Made by a program: the position numbers and the translations under genes
Source of the DNA: Mesonia sp008017825
GTDB lineage: Bacteria > Bacteroidota > Bacteroidia > Flavobacteriales > Flavobacteriaceae
Direction of reading: 5' to 3'
NCBI RefSeq assembly: GCF_008017825.1
Contig: NZ_VRLS01000057.1
Coordinates: 180,681 to 244,680, forward strand
DNA length: 64,000 bases
Notes under the pieces: generated by a model
Told to the model about the DNA's origin: nothing
The model's database searches: none
The model's input: the letters and a program-made list of their open reading frames with translations, nothing else
In this document: positions 8,493-17,688 of the stretch, in pieces
How the letters are laid out: every line of letters begins with the position of its first letter
Position numbering within the stretch: the first letter of the stretch is position 1

Positions 8493-9293
8493 ATGCACCT
8501 CCAAATTAGCAGTACTCAAAATAAAACCGTTAAGCGACTTATACAATTACAAGAGAAATCTAGAAATAGAAAAAAAGAAGGCGTTTTTGTGATTGAAGGA
8601 TTTCGAGAACTACAACTCGCTCTTAAAGGTAATTACCAGCTTCAAGGTCTGTATTACTGCGAAGACCTGATGCCTTTCGACAATCTTAAAGACTTGTCTA
8701 TTCCTGCTCATGATATTTATCAACTGAGTTTAGAAGTGTATAAGAAAATCGCTTATCGCGGAAGTACCGAAGGTGTCATTGCTCTTGCTACGCCTAAAAA
8801 TCATTCTTTAGCAGAGTTAAAATTTCAACAGAAGAATCCCTTATTATTAATCGCTGAAGCTCCAGAGAAACCTGGAAATATCGGTGCCATTCTGCGTACG
8901 GCAGATGCTGCTCGAGTAGATGCCGTTTGTATCGCCAACCCAAAAACCGATTTATACAATCCTAATATTATCCGCTCTAGCGTAGGTTGCGTTTTCACCA
9001 ATCAAATTGCCACAGGTAGCACCCAAGAAATCATCGATTTCTTAGCACAAAACAACATTCATTTTTATGCGGCAACTTTACAAAATGCAAATGTTTACAC
9101 TCAAGAAGATTTCACTCAACCTACGGCGATCGTAGTAGGAACCGAAGCCGATGGATTAAGCGAACAATGGCGAACTAAAGCTACTAAAAACATTTACATA
9201 CCTATGCAAGGTGAAATAGACTCTATGAATGTTTCGGTAGCTGCAGGAATTTTAATTTTTGAAGCTAAAAGACAACGCGGGTTTCATTCGTAA
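8493..9293 (+). CDS. TrmH/SpoU-family RNA 2'-O-methyltransferase
   Basis: The 266-residue protein has an N-terminal substrate-binding domain (SpoU_sub_bind type, about 1-95) and a SPOUT catalytic domain. The three SpoU motifs are clear: EKPGNIGAILRTADAA (about 125-140), VVGTEADGLSEQW (about 214-226) and MNVSVAAGILIFEAKRQR (about 244-261). Together they form the trefoil knot that binds S-adenosylmethionine. It methylates ribose in tRNA or 23S rRNA. Which nucleotide cannot be told, and the RlmB/TsnR-like group is most likely. Confidence 0.9.
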   Translation: MHLQISSTQNKTVKRLIQLQEKSRNRKKEGVFVIEGFRELQLALKGNYQLQGLYYCEDLMPFDNLKDLSIPAHDIYQLSLEVYKKIAYRGSTEGVIALATPKNHSLAELKFQQKNPLLLIAEAPEKPGNIGAILRTADAARVDAVCIANPKTDLYNPNIIRSSVGCVFTNQIATGSTQEIIDFLAQNNIHFYAATLQNANVYTQEDFTQPTAIVVGTEADGLSEQWRTKATKNIYIPMQGEIDSMNVSVAAGILIFEAKRQRGFHS

Positions 9294-9343
9294 ACAAATC
9301 TATTTACTTACTTTTCCAACCTTATTTATTACTCATCAATTTC

Positions 9344-10576
9344 ATGACTCCACAACTCCTTTTTTATATCCTTATCGGAATTATAATCGCTAACTTTATT
9401 TTCGATCAGTTTTTAGATGCTTTAAATGCTAAACATTTTAATGACAGTTTACCTGAAGAATTAAGCGATGTTTACGATGACAAAGAGTATGAACGTTCGC
9501 AAGCCTATAAAAAAACACGCTATCGTTTTGGGATTCTTACCAGTACATTTTCATTGATACTTACCCTAGCTTTTTTCTTTTTAGAAGGCTTTGCTTATGT
9601 AGATGATATAGCTAGAAGTATAAGCGACAACTCCATTGTAATTGCACTCATTTTCTTCGGAATTATTTTATTAGCGAGTGATATTTTAACCACTCCTTTC
9701 TCTTATTACAGCACCTTTGTAATTGAAGAGAAATTTGGTTTCAACAAAACCACGAAAGCTACTTTCTTTTTGGACAAGCTTAAAGGTTGGTTGATGGGAG
9801 CTTTGCTTGGCGGAGGGATTCTCGCACTCATCATCTGGTTTTATCAACTCACCGGAAATGATTTTTGGATCTACGCCTGGATCATCGTCACCATCTTTTC
9901 TATTTTTATGAATATGTTTTACAGCAAACTCATTGTTCCTCTATTTAATAAACAAACGCCTTTAGAAGATGGAAGTCTAAGACAAAAGATTGAAGCTTAC
10001 GCTAGAAACGTAGGTTTTCAAATCGATAAAATATTTATTATCGATGGCTCTAAACGCAGTACCAAAGCTAACGCCTACTTTTCTGGGTTTGGAAAAGAGA
10101 AAAGAATTACACTCTACGACACTTTAGTTAACGATTTAGAAGAAGAAGAAATCGTGGCGGTCTTGGCCCATGAAGTTGGTCACTATAAAAGAAAACACAT
10201 CATTTATAATCTTAGTTTAAGTATTCTTACTACAGGTTTAACCTTTTGGATTTTATCATTATTTGTCAGCAATCCTATCTTTTCTCAAGCCTTAAGTGTG
10301 GAAGAGACCAGTTTCCATATTGGGTTAATCGTGTTTGGCATATTATATACGCCAATTTCAGAAATTACAGGCTTATTAATGAACCTCCTCAGTAGAAAAT
10401 TTGAATATCAAGCCGATGATTTTGCTAAGGAAACTTATGCGGCTGCGCCTTTAATTAGCAGTTTAAAAAAACTTTCTAGCAACAGCCTCAACAATTTAAC
10501 TCCGCATCCCAGCTATGTGTTTTTTCATTATTCACACCCTAGTTTAGGTCAGCGTATTTTTAATTTAAAAAAATAA
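9344..10576 (+). CDS. M48 family CAAX-protease-like metallopeptidase (Ste24 type)
   Basis: This integral membrane zinc protease has 410 residues, close to eukaryotic Ste24. Several transmembrane segments surround HEVGHYKRKH (from about residue 276, HExxH) and the distal Glu in EYQADDFA (about 352), which completes the zinc site. An N-terminal extension, the Ste24-type prepeptide region, precedes the catalytic part. Bacteria do not farnesylate CAAX proteins, so the role is probably membrane-protein quality control or processing; this is inference from the family. Confidence 0.9.
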   Translation: MTPQLLFYILIGIIIANFIFDQFLDALNAKHFNDSLPEELSDVYDDKEYERSQAYKKTRYRFGILTSTFSLILTLAFFFLEGFAYVDDIARSISDNSIVIALIFFGIILLASDILTTPFSYYSTFVIEEKFGFNKTTKATFFLDKLKGWLMGALLGGGILALIIWFYQLTGNDFWIYAWIIVTIFSIFMNMFYSKLIVPLFNKQTPLEDGSLRQKIEAYARNVGFQIDKIFIIDGSKRSTKANAYFSGFGKEKRITLYDTLVNDLEEEEIVAVLAHEVGHYKRKHIIYNLSLSILTTGLTFWILSLFVSNPIFSQALSVEETSFHIGLIVFGILYTPISEITGLLMNLLSRKFEYQADDFAKETYAAAPLISSLKKLSSNSLNNLTPHPSYVFFHYSHPSLGQRIFNLKK

Positions 10577-10598
10577 AGATATTTAGTATCTTAGAGTT

Positions 10599-12806
10599 AT
10601 GACAGAACAAGAAATAAGCATCGAGAACAAGAAAATAGCACAAGAATATAAAGAGTTGCTGCGTATAAGTTACAGAGCCTTATCTGATGATGATAAAATT
10701 CTCATTAGAAAAGCTTTTGAAACAGCTGTAGATGCTCACAAAGACCAGCGTAGAAAATCTGGAGAAGCTTATATTTTTCATCCTATTGCCGTGGCAAAAA
10801 TCGTGGCTTCAGAGATTGGCTTAGATGCTACCTCTATTGCAGCGGCACTTTTACACGATGTGGTAGAAGATACGGATTTTACGCTTCAGGATATGGAAGA
10901 TATGTTTGGTGTGGTCGTTGCTAGAATTGTAGAAGGTCTCACTAAAATAAGTCATTTAGAGCACGATAAAGATATTTCGCTTCAAGCGGAAAACTTTAGA
11001 AAAATGTTATTGACACTGAATGATGATATCCGAGTAATCATAATAAAAATCGCCGATCGATTGCATAATATGCAAACGATGGATTCAATGCGAGAAGACA
11101 AGCAAGTTAAAATTGCTTCAGAAACGCTCTATATCTACGCTCCCCTTGCCCACAGAATAGGTCTCTATAATATTAAAACAGAATTAGAAGATCTTAGTTT
11201 AAAATATACCGAACCAGATATTTACAAGAATATCTTAAACAAGATTAAAGATAGTAAAGAGGAGCAGGATTTATATATCAAAGACTTTTCTAAAGTAATT
11301 GCAGATACATTAGATAAAGAAAATTTAGCTTACGAAATTAAAGGACGGCCTAAGTCCATTTTCTCCATTCGCAAGAAAATTTTAAAGCAAAATGTCACTT
11401 TCGATGAGATCTATGATAAGTTTGCGATTAGAATTATCTACAAAAGTTCTCCTGAAGAAGAAAAATTTCTGGCTTGGAAAATTTACTCAATTGTAACCGA
11501 TCATTTTCGCCCCAATCCTATTCGCTTAAGAGATTGGATTTCTTCTCCTAAATCTACGGGTTATGAAGCTTTACACATTACTGTAATGGGCCCTAAAGGA
11601 CGCTGGGTAGAAGTACAAATAAGAAGTGAGCGCATGAATGAGATTGCAGAAAAAGGATATGCAGCTCATTATAAATATAAGCATGGCGCCAAACAAGAAG
11701 ATGAAAATTTAGAGCAATGGCTTAATAAGCTTCAAGAAGCACTAGAAAACAGTGAAGCCAATGCGGTAGATTTTGTAGAGCAGTTTAAACTTAATCTGTA
11801 TTCTAAAGAGATTTTTGTGTTTACGCCAAAAGGAGATTTAAAATCGCTACCAAAGGGTTCTTCTCCATTAGATTTTGCCTTTAGCATTCATACAGAAATC
11901 GGATTAAAAACACGAGGAGCTAAAGTCAACGGAAAATTAGTTCCGTTAAGTCATAAATTAAAAAGTGGCGATCAAGTAGATATCATCACTTCAGAAAATA
12001 TAAAGCCCAATAACAATTGGCTAGATTATGCCAATACCGCACGTGCTAAATCTAAAATTAAAAATGCACTAAAAGAAGAGCGTAAGAAATTAGCTGAAGA
12101 AGGAAAAGCCATTCTAGCCAGAAAACTACGTTCTCTTAAAGTTCCATACAGCAAACAGACTATTAATGAGCTGGTAAAGTTTTTTAAACTAAAAACCAGT
12201 TTAGATTTATTTTACCGCGTAGGAATAGGAACTATAGACAATATTGCCTTAAAACAGTATAACGCTTCTAGAAGTAATGCGCTGGTTTCATTCTTTAAGA
12301 ATAAAATTCGAAAACCGAGTATCTCTGAAGACCTCAATAAAGAGGAGATCACCACTAATTTTGATTTATTGGTTTTTGGAAAAGAAGAAGATAAATTAGA
12401 GTATAAGTTAGCTAATTGCTGTAACCCTATCCCTGGAGATCCTGTATTCGGTTTTGTAACCGTAAACGAAGGTATTAAAGTACACAAAAAAGACTGCCCT
12501 AATGCTATACAATTACAAAGTAATTATGCTTACAGAATTATTTCTGCCAAATGGATAGATTCTTCTCAAGAAGAATTTAGAGCGGTAATTAACCTCAATG
12601 GCTTAGACAATTTAGGATTGGTCAGCGAAATCACTAAAGAGATTTCTAATAACTTGCACGTTAATATGCGTAATATTTCCTTTGATAGTCACGAGAGCGT
12701 TTTTCAAGGAAAAATAACGGTCATCGTAAAGAATAAAACCATTCTCAAAAAATTAATGACGAGATTAAAAAAAATAAACGGAATTGATAAAGTAACCCGT
12801 GAATAA
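10599..12806 (+). CDS. Bifunctional (p)ppGpp synthetase/hydrolase (RelA/SpoT)
   Basis: The 735-residue protein has the full long-RSH layout. An HD hydrolase domain covers about 40-200, with HPIAVAKI and the metal motif LLHDVVEDT near residue 84. The synthetase domain covers about 235-350 (RPKSIFSIRKK, RLRDWISSPKSTGYEALH). A TGS domain covers about 395-465 (VFTPKGDLKSLPKGSSPLDFAF), followed by helical and Cys-containing regions (ANCCNPIPGD) and a C-terminal ACT domain (about 655-735). Both active sites appear intact, so it can make and degrade the alarmone. It is probably the only long RSH, as is usual in this phylum. Confidence 0.95.
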   Translation: MTEQEISIENKKIAQEYKELLRISYRALSDDDKILIRKAFETAVDAHKDQRRKSGEAYIFHPIAVAKIVASEIGLDATSIAAALLHDVVEDTDFTLQDMEDMFGVVVARIVEGLTKISHLEHDKDISLQAENFRKMLLTLNDDIRVIIIKIADRLHNMQTMDSMREDKQVKIASETLYIYAPLAHRIGLYNIKTELEDLSLKYTEPDIYKNILNKIKDSKEEQDLYIKDFSKVIADTLDKENLAYEIKGRPKSIFSIRKKILKQNVTFDEIYDKFAIRIIYKSSPEEEKFLAWKIYSIVTDHFRPNPIRLRDWISSPKSTGYEALHITVMGPKGRWVEVQIRSERMNEIAEKGYAAHYKYKHGAKQEDENLEQWLNKLQEALENSEANAVDFVEQFKLNLYSKEIFVFTPKGDLKSLPKGSSPLDFAFSIHTEIGLKTRGAKVNGKLVPLSHKLKSGDQVDIITSENIKPNNNWLDYANTARAKSKIKNALKEERKKLAEEGKAILARKLRSLKVPYSKQTINELVKFFKLKTSLDLFYRVGIGTIDNIALKQYNASRSNALVSFFKNKIRKPSISEDLNKEEITTNFDLLVFGKEEDKLEYKLANCCNPIPGDPVFGFVTVNEGIKVHKKDCPNAIQLQSNYAYRIISAKWIDSSQEEFRAVINLNGLDNLGLVSEITKEISNNLHVNMRNISFDSHESVFQGKITVIVKNKTILKKLMTRLKKINGIDKVTRE

Positions 12807-12810
12807 AGCT

Positions 12811-12818
12811 TAAATTTG
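12811..12818 (+). promoter_or_regulatory. -7 box of the Fur-family regulator gene
   Basis: TAAATTTG, a perfect TAnnTTTG, lies 10 nt before the ATG at 12829 and just after the rsh stop codon. The regulator can therefore be transcribed independently of the upstream gene. Confidence 0.45.
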
Positions 12819-12828
12819 CAACCAACAT

Positions 12829-13284
12829 ATGGAAGGCACAAAGAAAGAAAATAACGATCAAGCAGTAGTTAAAAACGTATTTACCAAGTTTTTAGAAGAT
12901 AAGAAACACCGCAAAACACCAGAGCGTTTTGCTATTCTTCAAGAAATTTACGACCATGAAGAACATTTTGATATTGAATCTCTATATATCACTATGAAGA
13001 ATAAAAACTATCGTGTGAGTAGAGCTACATTATACAATACCATAGAACTTCTCTTAGATTGTGGGCTAGTAAGAAAGCATCAGTTTGGTAAAAACCAGGC
13101 TCAATATGAAAAATCTTACTTTGACAAACAACACGATCACGTCATCTTAACCGATACTGGAGAGGTGATAGAGTTTTGTGATCCAAGAATAGAATCCATT
13201 AAAAAAACCATAGAAGAAGTGTTTGATATAGAAATAAGCAAGCACTCTTTATACTTTTATGGAAATAAAAAACCATCCAAATAA
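12829..13284 (+). CDS. Fur-family transcriptional regulator
   Basis: The 151-residue protein has an N-terminal winged helix (about 20-90: RKTPERFAILQEIYDHEEHFDIESLY, RVSRATLYNTIELLLDCGLV) and the C-terminal metal-binding dimerisation region HDHVILTDTGEVIEFCDPRIE (from about 103). The CxxC pairs that form the structural zinc site in many Fur proteins are not present; only single Cys residues occur. Whether it senses iron, zinc or peroxide cannot be decided. It lies between rsh and purA and ends 7 bp before the purA start. Confidence 0.88.
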   Translation: MEGTKKENNDQAVVKNVFTKFLEDKKHRKTPERFAILQEIYDHEEHFDIESLYITMKNKNYRVSRATLYNTIELLLDCGLVRKHQFGKNQAQYEKSYFDKQHDHVILTDTGEVIEFCDPRIESIKKTIEEVFDIEISKHSLYFYGNKKPSK

Positions 13285-13291
13285 ACATTTT

Positions 13292-14566
13292 ATGGCAGTA
13301 GATTTGCTATTAGGACTACAGTGGGGAGACGAAGGAAAAGGAAAAATCGTTGACGTACTTACAAAGAATTATGATATTATTGCAAGATTTCAAGGCGGAC
13401 CCAATGCTGGGCATACCCTAGAATTTGACGGAATAAAACACGTTTTACACACCATCCCTTCTGGGATTTTTCATGATAAAGCCATTAATTTGGTAGGTAA
13501 CGGTGTAGTAATTGATCCTGTCATCTTTAAGAAAGAACTTGACAATTTAGAGAAATTTAATATCGACTTCGTGTCGAAGCTTTTAATTTCTAGAAAAGCA
13601 CATATCATTCTTCCTACTCATAGACTTTTAGATGCAGCTTCAGAAACCGCTAAAGGAAAAGCTAAAATAGGCTCTACCTTAAAGGGAATCGGACCTACTT
13701 ATATGGATAAAACCGGTAGAAATGGTTTACGTATTGGAGATTTAGAATTAAGCGATTGGAAAGACAAATACCGTTCTTTAGCCAATAAGCACGAATCGAT
13801 GATTTCTTACTATAATGTCGATATTCAATATAGTTTAGAAGAATTAGAAAAAGAATTCTTTGAAGCTGTTGAAGCTTTAAAGAAACTTACTTTTATCGAT
13901 TCTGAAGATTATTTACATAAAGCACAACAGGGTGGTCAAACAATCTTAGCAGAAGGAGCACAAGGTTCTTTACTCGATATAGATTTTGGAACTTACCCAT
14001 TCGTAACTTCTAGTAATACCACTGCAGCAGGAGCTTGTACAGGATTAGGAGTTGCCCCAAATCAAATTAATGAAGTGTATGGTATTTTTAAAGCTTATAC
14101 CACACGTGTAGGTAGCGGTCCCTTCCCTACCGAATTATTTGATGAGGATGGTGCAAGAATGGCCAAAGTAGGTAATGAATTTGGAGCTACAACAGGGAGA
14201 CCTAGACGTTGCGGTTGGTTAGACTTAGTAGCTTTAAAATACACGGTTCAAATCAATGGGGTAACACAGTTGATGATGATGAAAGGTGATGTGTTAAGCG
14301 GTTTTGATACCTTAAAAGTATGTACCAAATACAACTATAAAGGAAAAGAAATTCACCATCTACCTTTTAATATAGAAGAAGAAAATGTATCTCCTATCTA
14401 TGAAGAGGTAAAAGGTTGGCAAGAAGATTTAACTCAAATGACTTCTGAAGATCAATTCCCGCAAAACTTTAGCGACTATATTAAATATATAGAAGACTTT
14501 ATTGGCGTACCTATTAGTATTGTTTCATTAGGACCCGATAGAAAACAAACTATTATTAGAAATTAA
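13292..14566 (+). CDS. purA: Adenylosuccinate synthetase
   Basis: PurA condenses IMP and aspartate, using GTP, to form adenylosuccinate in AMP synthesis. The ATG at 13292 gives 424 residues; an upstream in-frame ATG at 13259 lies inside the preceding coding region and would add 11 residues not expected in the family. Signature GLQWGDEGKGKIVD (residues 8-21, catalytic Asp13) and NAGHT with the catalytic His near 41 are intact, as are GSTLKGIGPTYMDK and the C-terminal guanine-binding region SLGPDRKQT. Confidence 0.97.
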   Translation: MAVDLLLGLQWGDEGKGKIVDVLTKNYDIIARFQGGPNAGHTLEFDGIKHVLHTIPSGIFHDKAINLVGNGVVIDPVIFKKELDNLEKFNIDFVSKLLISRKAHIILPTHRLLDAASETAKGKAKIGSTLKGIGPTYMDKTGRNGLRIGDLELSDWKDKYRSLANKHESMISYYNVDIQYSLEELEKEFFEAVEALKKLTFIDSEDYLHKAQQGGQTILAEGAQGSLLDIDFGTYPFVTSSNTTAAGACTGLGVAPNQINEVYGIFKAYTTRVGSGPFPTELFDEDGARMAKVGNEFGATTGRPRRCGWLDLVALKYTVQINGVTQLMMMKGDVLSGFDTLKVCTKYNYKGKEIHHLPFNIEEENVSPIYEEVKGWQEDLTQMTSEDQFPQNFSDYIKYIEDFIGVPISIVSLGPDRKQTIIRN

Positions 14567-14588
14567 TCAAATTCTAAAATTACAACTC

Positions 14589-14613
14589 AACGCTCCTTTT
14601 TGGAGCGTTTTTT
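14589..14613 (+). terminator. Terminator of purA
   Basis: The stem AACGCTCC/GGAGCGTT with a 5-nt T-rich loop is followed by TTTT, 23 bp after the purA stop codon. Confidence 0.88.
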
Positions 14614-14649
14614 GATTAAAGACTCTATATTCGTTATCATATTAATGAT

Positions 14650-14657
14650 TACTTTTG
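14650..14657 (+). promoter_or_regulatory. -7 box of the OstA-like gene
   Basis: TACTTTTG matches TAnnTTTG. It contains the upstream in-frame TTG (14655), which makes that codon an unlikely start and favours the TTG at 14673. Confidence 0.5.
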
Positions 14658-14672
14658 ACAAAAATTAAAGCA

Positions 14673-16412
14673 TTGAAAAATTACCTTCTCTTTCTTTTCG
14701 GATTTTTTGTTTTAGGCTTCTCCGTTCAAGCCCAAGATGAAACCAAAAAAATAGACTACACCAGTGAAAGATCGCTTAAAAACGAGGAAAAGTACCCGGG
14801 AGCTTTTTTATTGAGTAAAGTAACCGAACAGGTATATTTTAATCATGAAGGGATTGAGGTATGGTGCGATCAAGCTATTTTTTACAAAGAGGATGATTTC
14901 TTTAAAGCCTTCGGAAATGTAAAAATGGTACAAGGCGACACCGTCAATATGGTCAGCGAATATGCCGAATATAATGGAAAAACCAAATTCGCTTTTGCTA
15001 GTACTAACGTATTGCTTACCACACCCAACAACCGTCTTACCACCGATACCTTATTTTTTGATCGAACTAAGCAACAAGCTTTTTATCGCAGTGGCGGAAC
15101 CGTAAAAGATACGGCTAGTACGATTACAAGCCGAGTTGGAAGGTTTTTTATGGAGCAAGATAAATTTTCTTTTATTCAAAATGTAGTGGTGACCAACCCA
15201 GAATACGTGATCAATTCCGAGCAAATCGATTTTTATTCAGAAACAGGACACGCTTACCTTTACGGACCTTCAACTATTACTGGAGAAGCTAGCGAAGTTT
15301 ATTGCGAACGGGGGTTTTATGACACGCGCAATGACAAAGGTCATTTTGTAAAAAACTCCACTATTTATTACGACAATCGAAAGCTACAAGGAGACAGTAT
15401 TTATTTTAACAGAGAGAATAGTTTTGCCTCAGCCACCAATAATATTAAAGTAACCGATACCGCCAACCAATCTTTAATCACAGGTCATTATGCCGAAGTG
15501 TTTCGTGCAAAAGATTCGGTTTTTATTACCAAAAGAGCCTTGGCTTCTATGAAGCAAGAACAAGATTCCATTCACATACATAGCGATACCTTAATGATTA
15601 CTGGGAAACCAGAACGTCGCCTCATTAAAGGTTTTTACAACACCCGCCTTTACAAATCTGATATGAGTGGTAAATGTGATTCTGTTGTGGTAAATGAATA
15701 TACAGGCTTAACCGAAATGTTAGGCGAACCTGTGGTGTGGACGGGAGACAATCAAATGACGGGAGACACCATTCACTTGCTAAACAATGTGACCACCAAC
15801 AAGCTAGATTCCTTAAAAGTGTTTCAAAGTGCTTTTATGATTCAAAAGGATTCTATTAGCGGTTTCAATCAGGTAAAAGGAAAAGAAATGTTTGGTTTAT
15901 TTGAAAACAACGAAATCACCCAAACCAACTTTATTAAAAATACCGAAACCATTTTCTACAGCAGAAATGACGATGGTACCCTTATCGGAATTGATAAAGC
16001 CATCTCTTCATCGATCAAGATTTTATTTCAGCAAAAAGCCATTACCGACATCTATTATTATACCGATGTAGAAAGTATACTTTATAAAGAGGAAGATTTT
16101 CCTGAAAATGCGAGAGAACTAAAAGGTTTTAATTGGCGAGGCGAAGAACAATTGCTAAAAAAAGAAGATTTGTTTCTCAACGACCCTCCTTTAGATCTAC
16201 CCAAAATTACAGGAATCCCGTTGCCGGAAGAAGAAGACGAATTTTTTGATGAAAAAGAAGAGGATGAAGAAAACGGAGAAATGATGCTCAATAAAAATTC
16301 TAGGCTAACCCCAAAAATACTTCAAAATCGAGAGAAGGATACTTTGCAACTCAAGCAATCCAAAGCTCCGCAATTAAAAGAAAATCAACCTACCCTAAAG
16401 TCTGAAGAATGA
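14673..16412 (+). CDS. OstA-like protein (LPS-transport periplasmic component)
   Basis: The start is placed at TTG 14673, giving 579 residues beginning MKNYLLFLFGFFVLGFSVQAQ, a signal peptide. An earlier TTG at 14655 overlaps the predicted -7 box. The mature protein has repeated OstA/LptA-type beta-jellyroll units, for example VWCDQAIFYKEDDFFKAFG, LTTDTLFFDRTKQQAFYRS, INSEQIDFYSETGHAYLYG and LQGDSIYFNRENSFASA. These bridge lipopolysaccharide from inner to outer membrane. The C-terminus is acidic, then basic and low-complexity. This long OstA-like form is typical of Bacteroidota. It overlaps the next gene by 4 bp. Confidence 0.85.
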   Translation: MKNYLLFLFGFFVLGFSVQAQDETKKIDYTSERSLKNEEKYPGAFLLSKVTEQVYFNHEGIEVWCDQAIFYKEDDFFKAFGNVKMVQGDTVNMVSEYAEYNGKTKFAFASTNVLLTTPNNRLTTDTLFFDRTKQQAFYRSGGTVKDTASTITSRVGRFFMEQDKFSFIQNVVVTNPEYVINSEQIDFYSETGHAYLYGPSTITGEASEVYCERGFYDTRNDKGHFVKNSTIYYDNRKLQGDSIYFNRENSFASATNNIKVTDTANQSLITGHYAEVFRAKDSVFITKRALASMKQEQDSIHIHSDTLMITGKPERRLIKGFYNTRLYKSDMSGKCDSVVVNEYTGLTEMLGEPVVWTGDNQMTGDTIHLLNNVTTNKLDSLKVFQSAFMIQKDSISGFNQVKGKEMFGLFENNEITQTNFIKNTETIFYSRNDDGTLIGIDKAISSSIKILFQQKAITDIYYYTDVESILYKEEDFPENARELKGFNWRGEEQLLKKEDLFLNDPPLDLPKITGIPLPEEEDEFFDEKEEDEENGEMMLNKNSRLTPKILQNREKDTLQLKQSKAPQLKENQPTLKSEE

Positions 16413-17602
16413 AAAAAGACTTTCTCACCTACCAAGCGCAAACCACACCACACCCTCTAGGAATTGAAGTCGAGCGTGCTAAAGGAAGTTATATTTATGA
16501 TACTTCAGGAAAAGCTTATTTAGATTTTGTTGCGGGAGTTTCTGCTTGCAGCTTAGGTCATTTACACCCAAAAGTAGTAGATGCCATAAAACAGCAGCTC
16601 GACCTATATATGCATGTAATGGTCTACGGCGAATATGCACAACAACCAGCGATTGAGTTTTCAAAACTCTTGGCAGAACATATAGAAATTGAAAATGCCA
16701 CCACTTATTTGGTAAACAGTGGCACCGAAGCTATTGAGGGAGCGCTTAAATTGGCTCGCAGATATACAGGAAGACAAGAAATCATTTCAGCTCATAGGGC
16801 CTATCACGGTAATACGATGGGTTCTTTAAGTTTAATGGATTTTGAAGAACGCAAAAAGCCATTTTATCCTTTAATTCCAGATATTAATCACCTTCATTTT
16901 AACGCTGTCGCGGATATTTCTAAGATCACTACAAAAACAGCTGCCGTAATTTTAGAAACCATTCAGGGTGGCGCTGGGTTTATCGAGCCGCAAAATAATT
17001 ACCTCCAAAAGGTAAAAGAACGCTGCAAAGAAGTGGGAGCTTTATTAATTTTAGATGAAATCCAGCCTGGTTTTGGAAGAACAGGACATTTATTTGCTTT
17101 CCAAAAATACAAGGTCACTCCAGATATTTTAGTTATTGGTAAAGGTATGGCTGGAGGAATGCCTGCTGGGGCTTTTGTCGCTAAAAATGAAATTATCAAT
17201 AGCTTAAGTGATCACCCAAAAATGGGACATATAACCACTTTTGGCGGCAATGCAATTATAGCAGCGGCGGCTTTAGCGACTTTAAAAGAAATTACCTCTT
17301 CCACTTTAATGCAAGAAACCTTAGAAAAAGAGGCTTTATTTAGAAAATTATTACAACATTCGCTCATTGAAGAAATTCGAGGAACGGGTCTCATGTTGGC
17401 TTTAATTGTTTCTTCAGAAGAAGTTGCCAATGATTTGGTTTTAAAAGCACAAGAAGAAGGACTTATCCTCTTTTGGTTGCTGTTTGAAAAACGAGCAGTA
17501 CGTATTACGCCGCCTTTAACTATTTCTGATCAAGAAATTAGAGAAGGATGTAAAAAAATTATACAGCTTTTAGACGAAATCGAAAAAAAACCTGTTAATT
17601 AA
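16409..17602 (+). CDS. Class III PLP-dependent aminotransferase
   Basis: The 397-residue cytosolic enzyme has the fold-type I PLP motifs: NSGTEAIEGALKLAR (about 107-121, phosphate contact), AYHGNTMGSLS, the cofactor Asp216 in LDEIQPGFGRTG, and the Schiff-base Lys245 in VIGKGMAGGMPAGAF. It belongs to the acetylornithine/4-aminobutyrate/ornithine aminotransferase group. The exact donor and acceptor cannot be read from sequence. No arg biosynthesis genes adjoin it, and the ATGA overlap with the OstA-like gene is common in Flavobacteriia, so the pairing is not evidence of function. Confidence 0.88.
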   Translation: MKKDFLTYQAQTTPHPLGIEVERAKGSYIYDTSGKAYLDFVAGVSACSLGHLHPKVVDAIKQQLDLYMHVMVYGEYAQQPAIEFSKLLAEHIEIENATTYLVNSGTEAIEGALKLARRYTGRQEIISAHRAYHGNTMGSLSLMDFEERKKPFYPLIPDINHLHFNAVADISKITTKTAAVILETIQGGAGFIEPQNNYLQKVKERCKEVGALLILDEIQPGFGRTGHLFAFQKYKVTPDILVIGKGMAGGMPAGAFVAKNEIINSLSDHPKMGHITTFGGNAIIAAAALATLKEITSSTLMQETLEKEALFRKLLQHSLIEEIRGTGLMLALIVSSEEVANDLVLKAQEEGLILFWLLFEKRAVRITPPLTISDQEIREGCKKIIQLLDEIEKKPVN

Positions 17603-17688
17603 TTTGTTAACAACAATCATTTACTACTGTAAGTTTTCTTAAAATAACTGACTAACTTTAGTAATGTAGATATAGTAAACATTCGTGT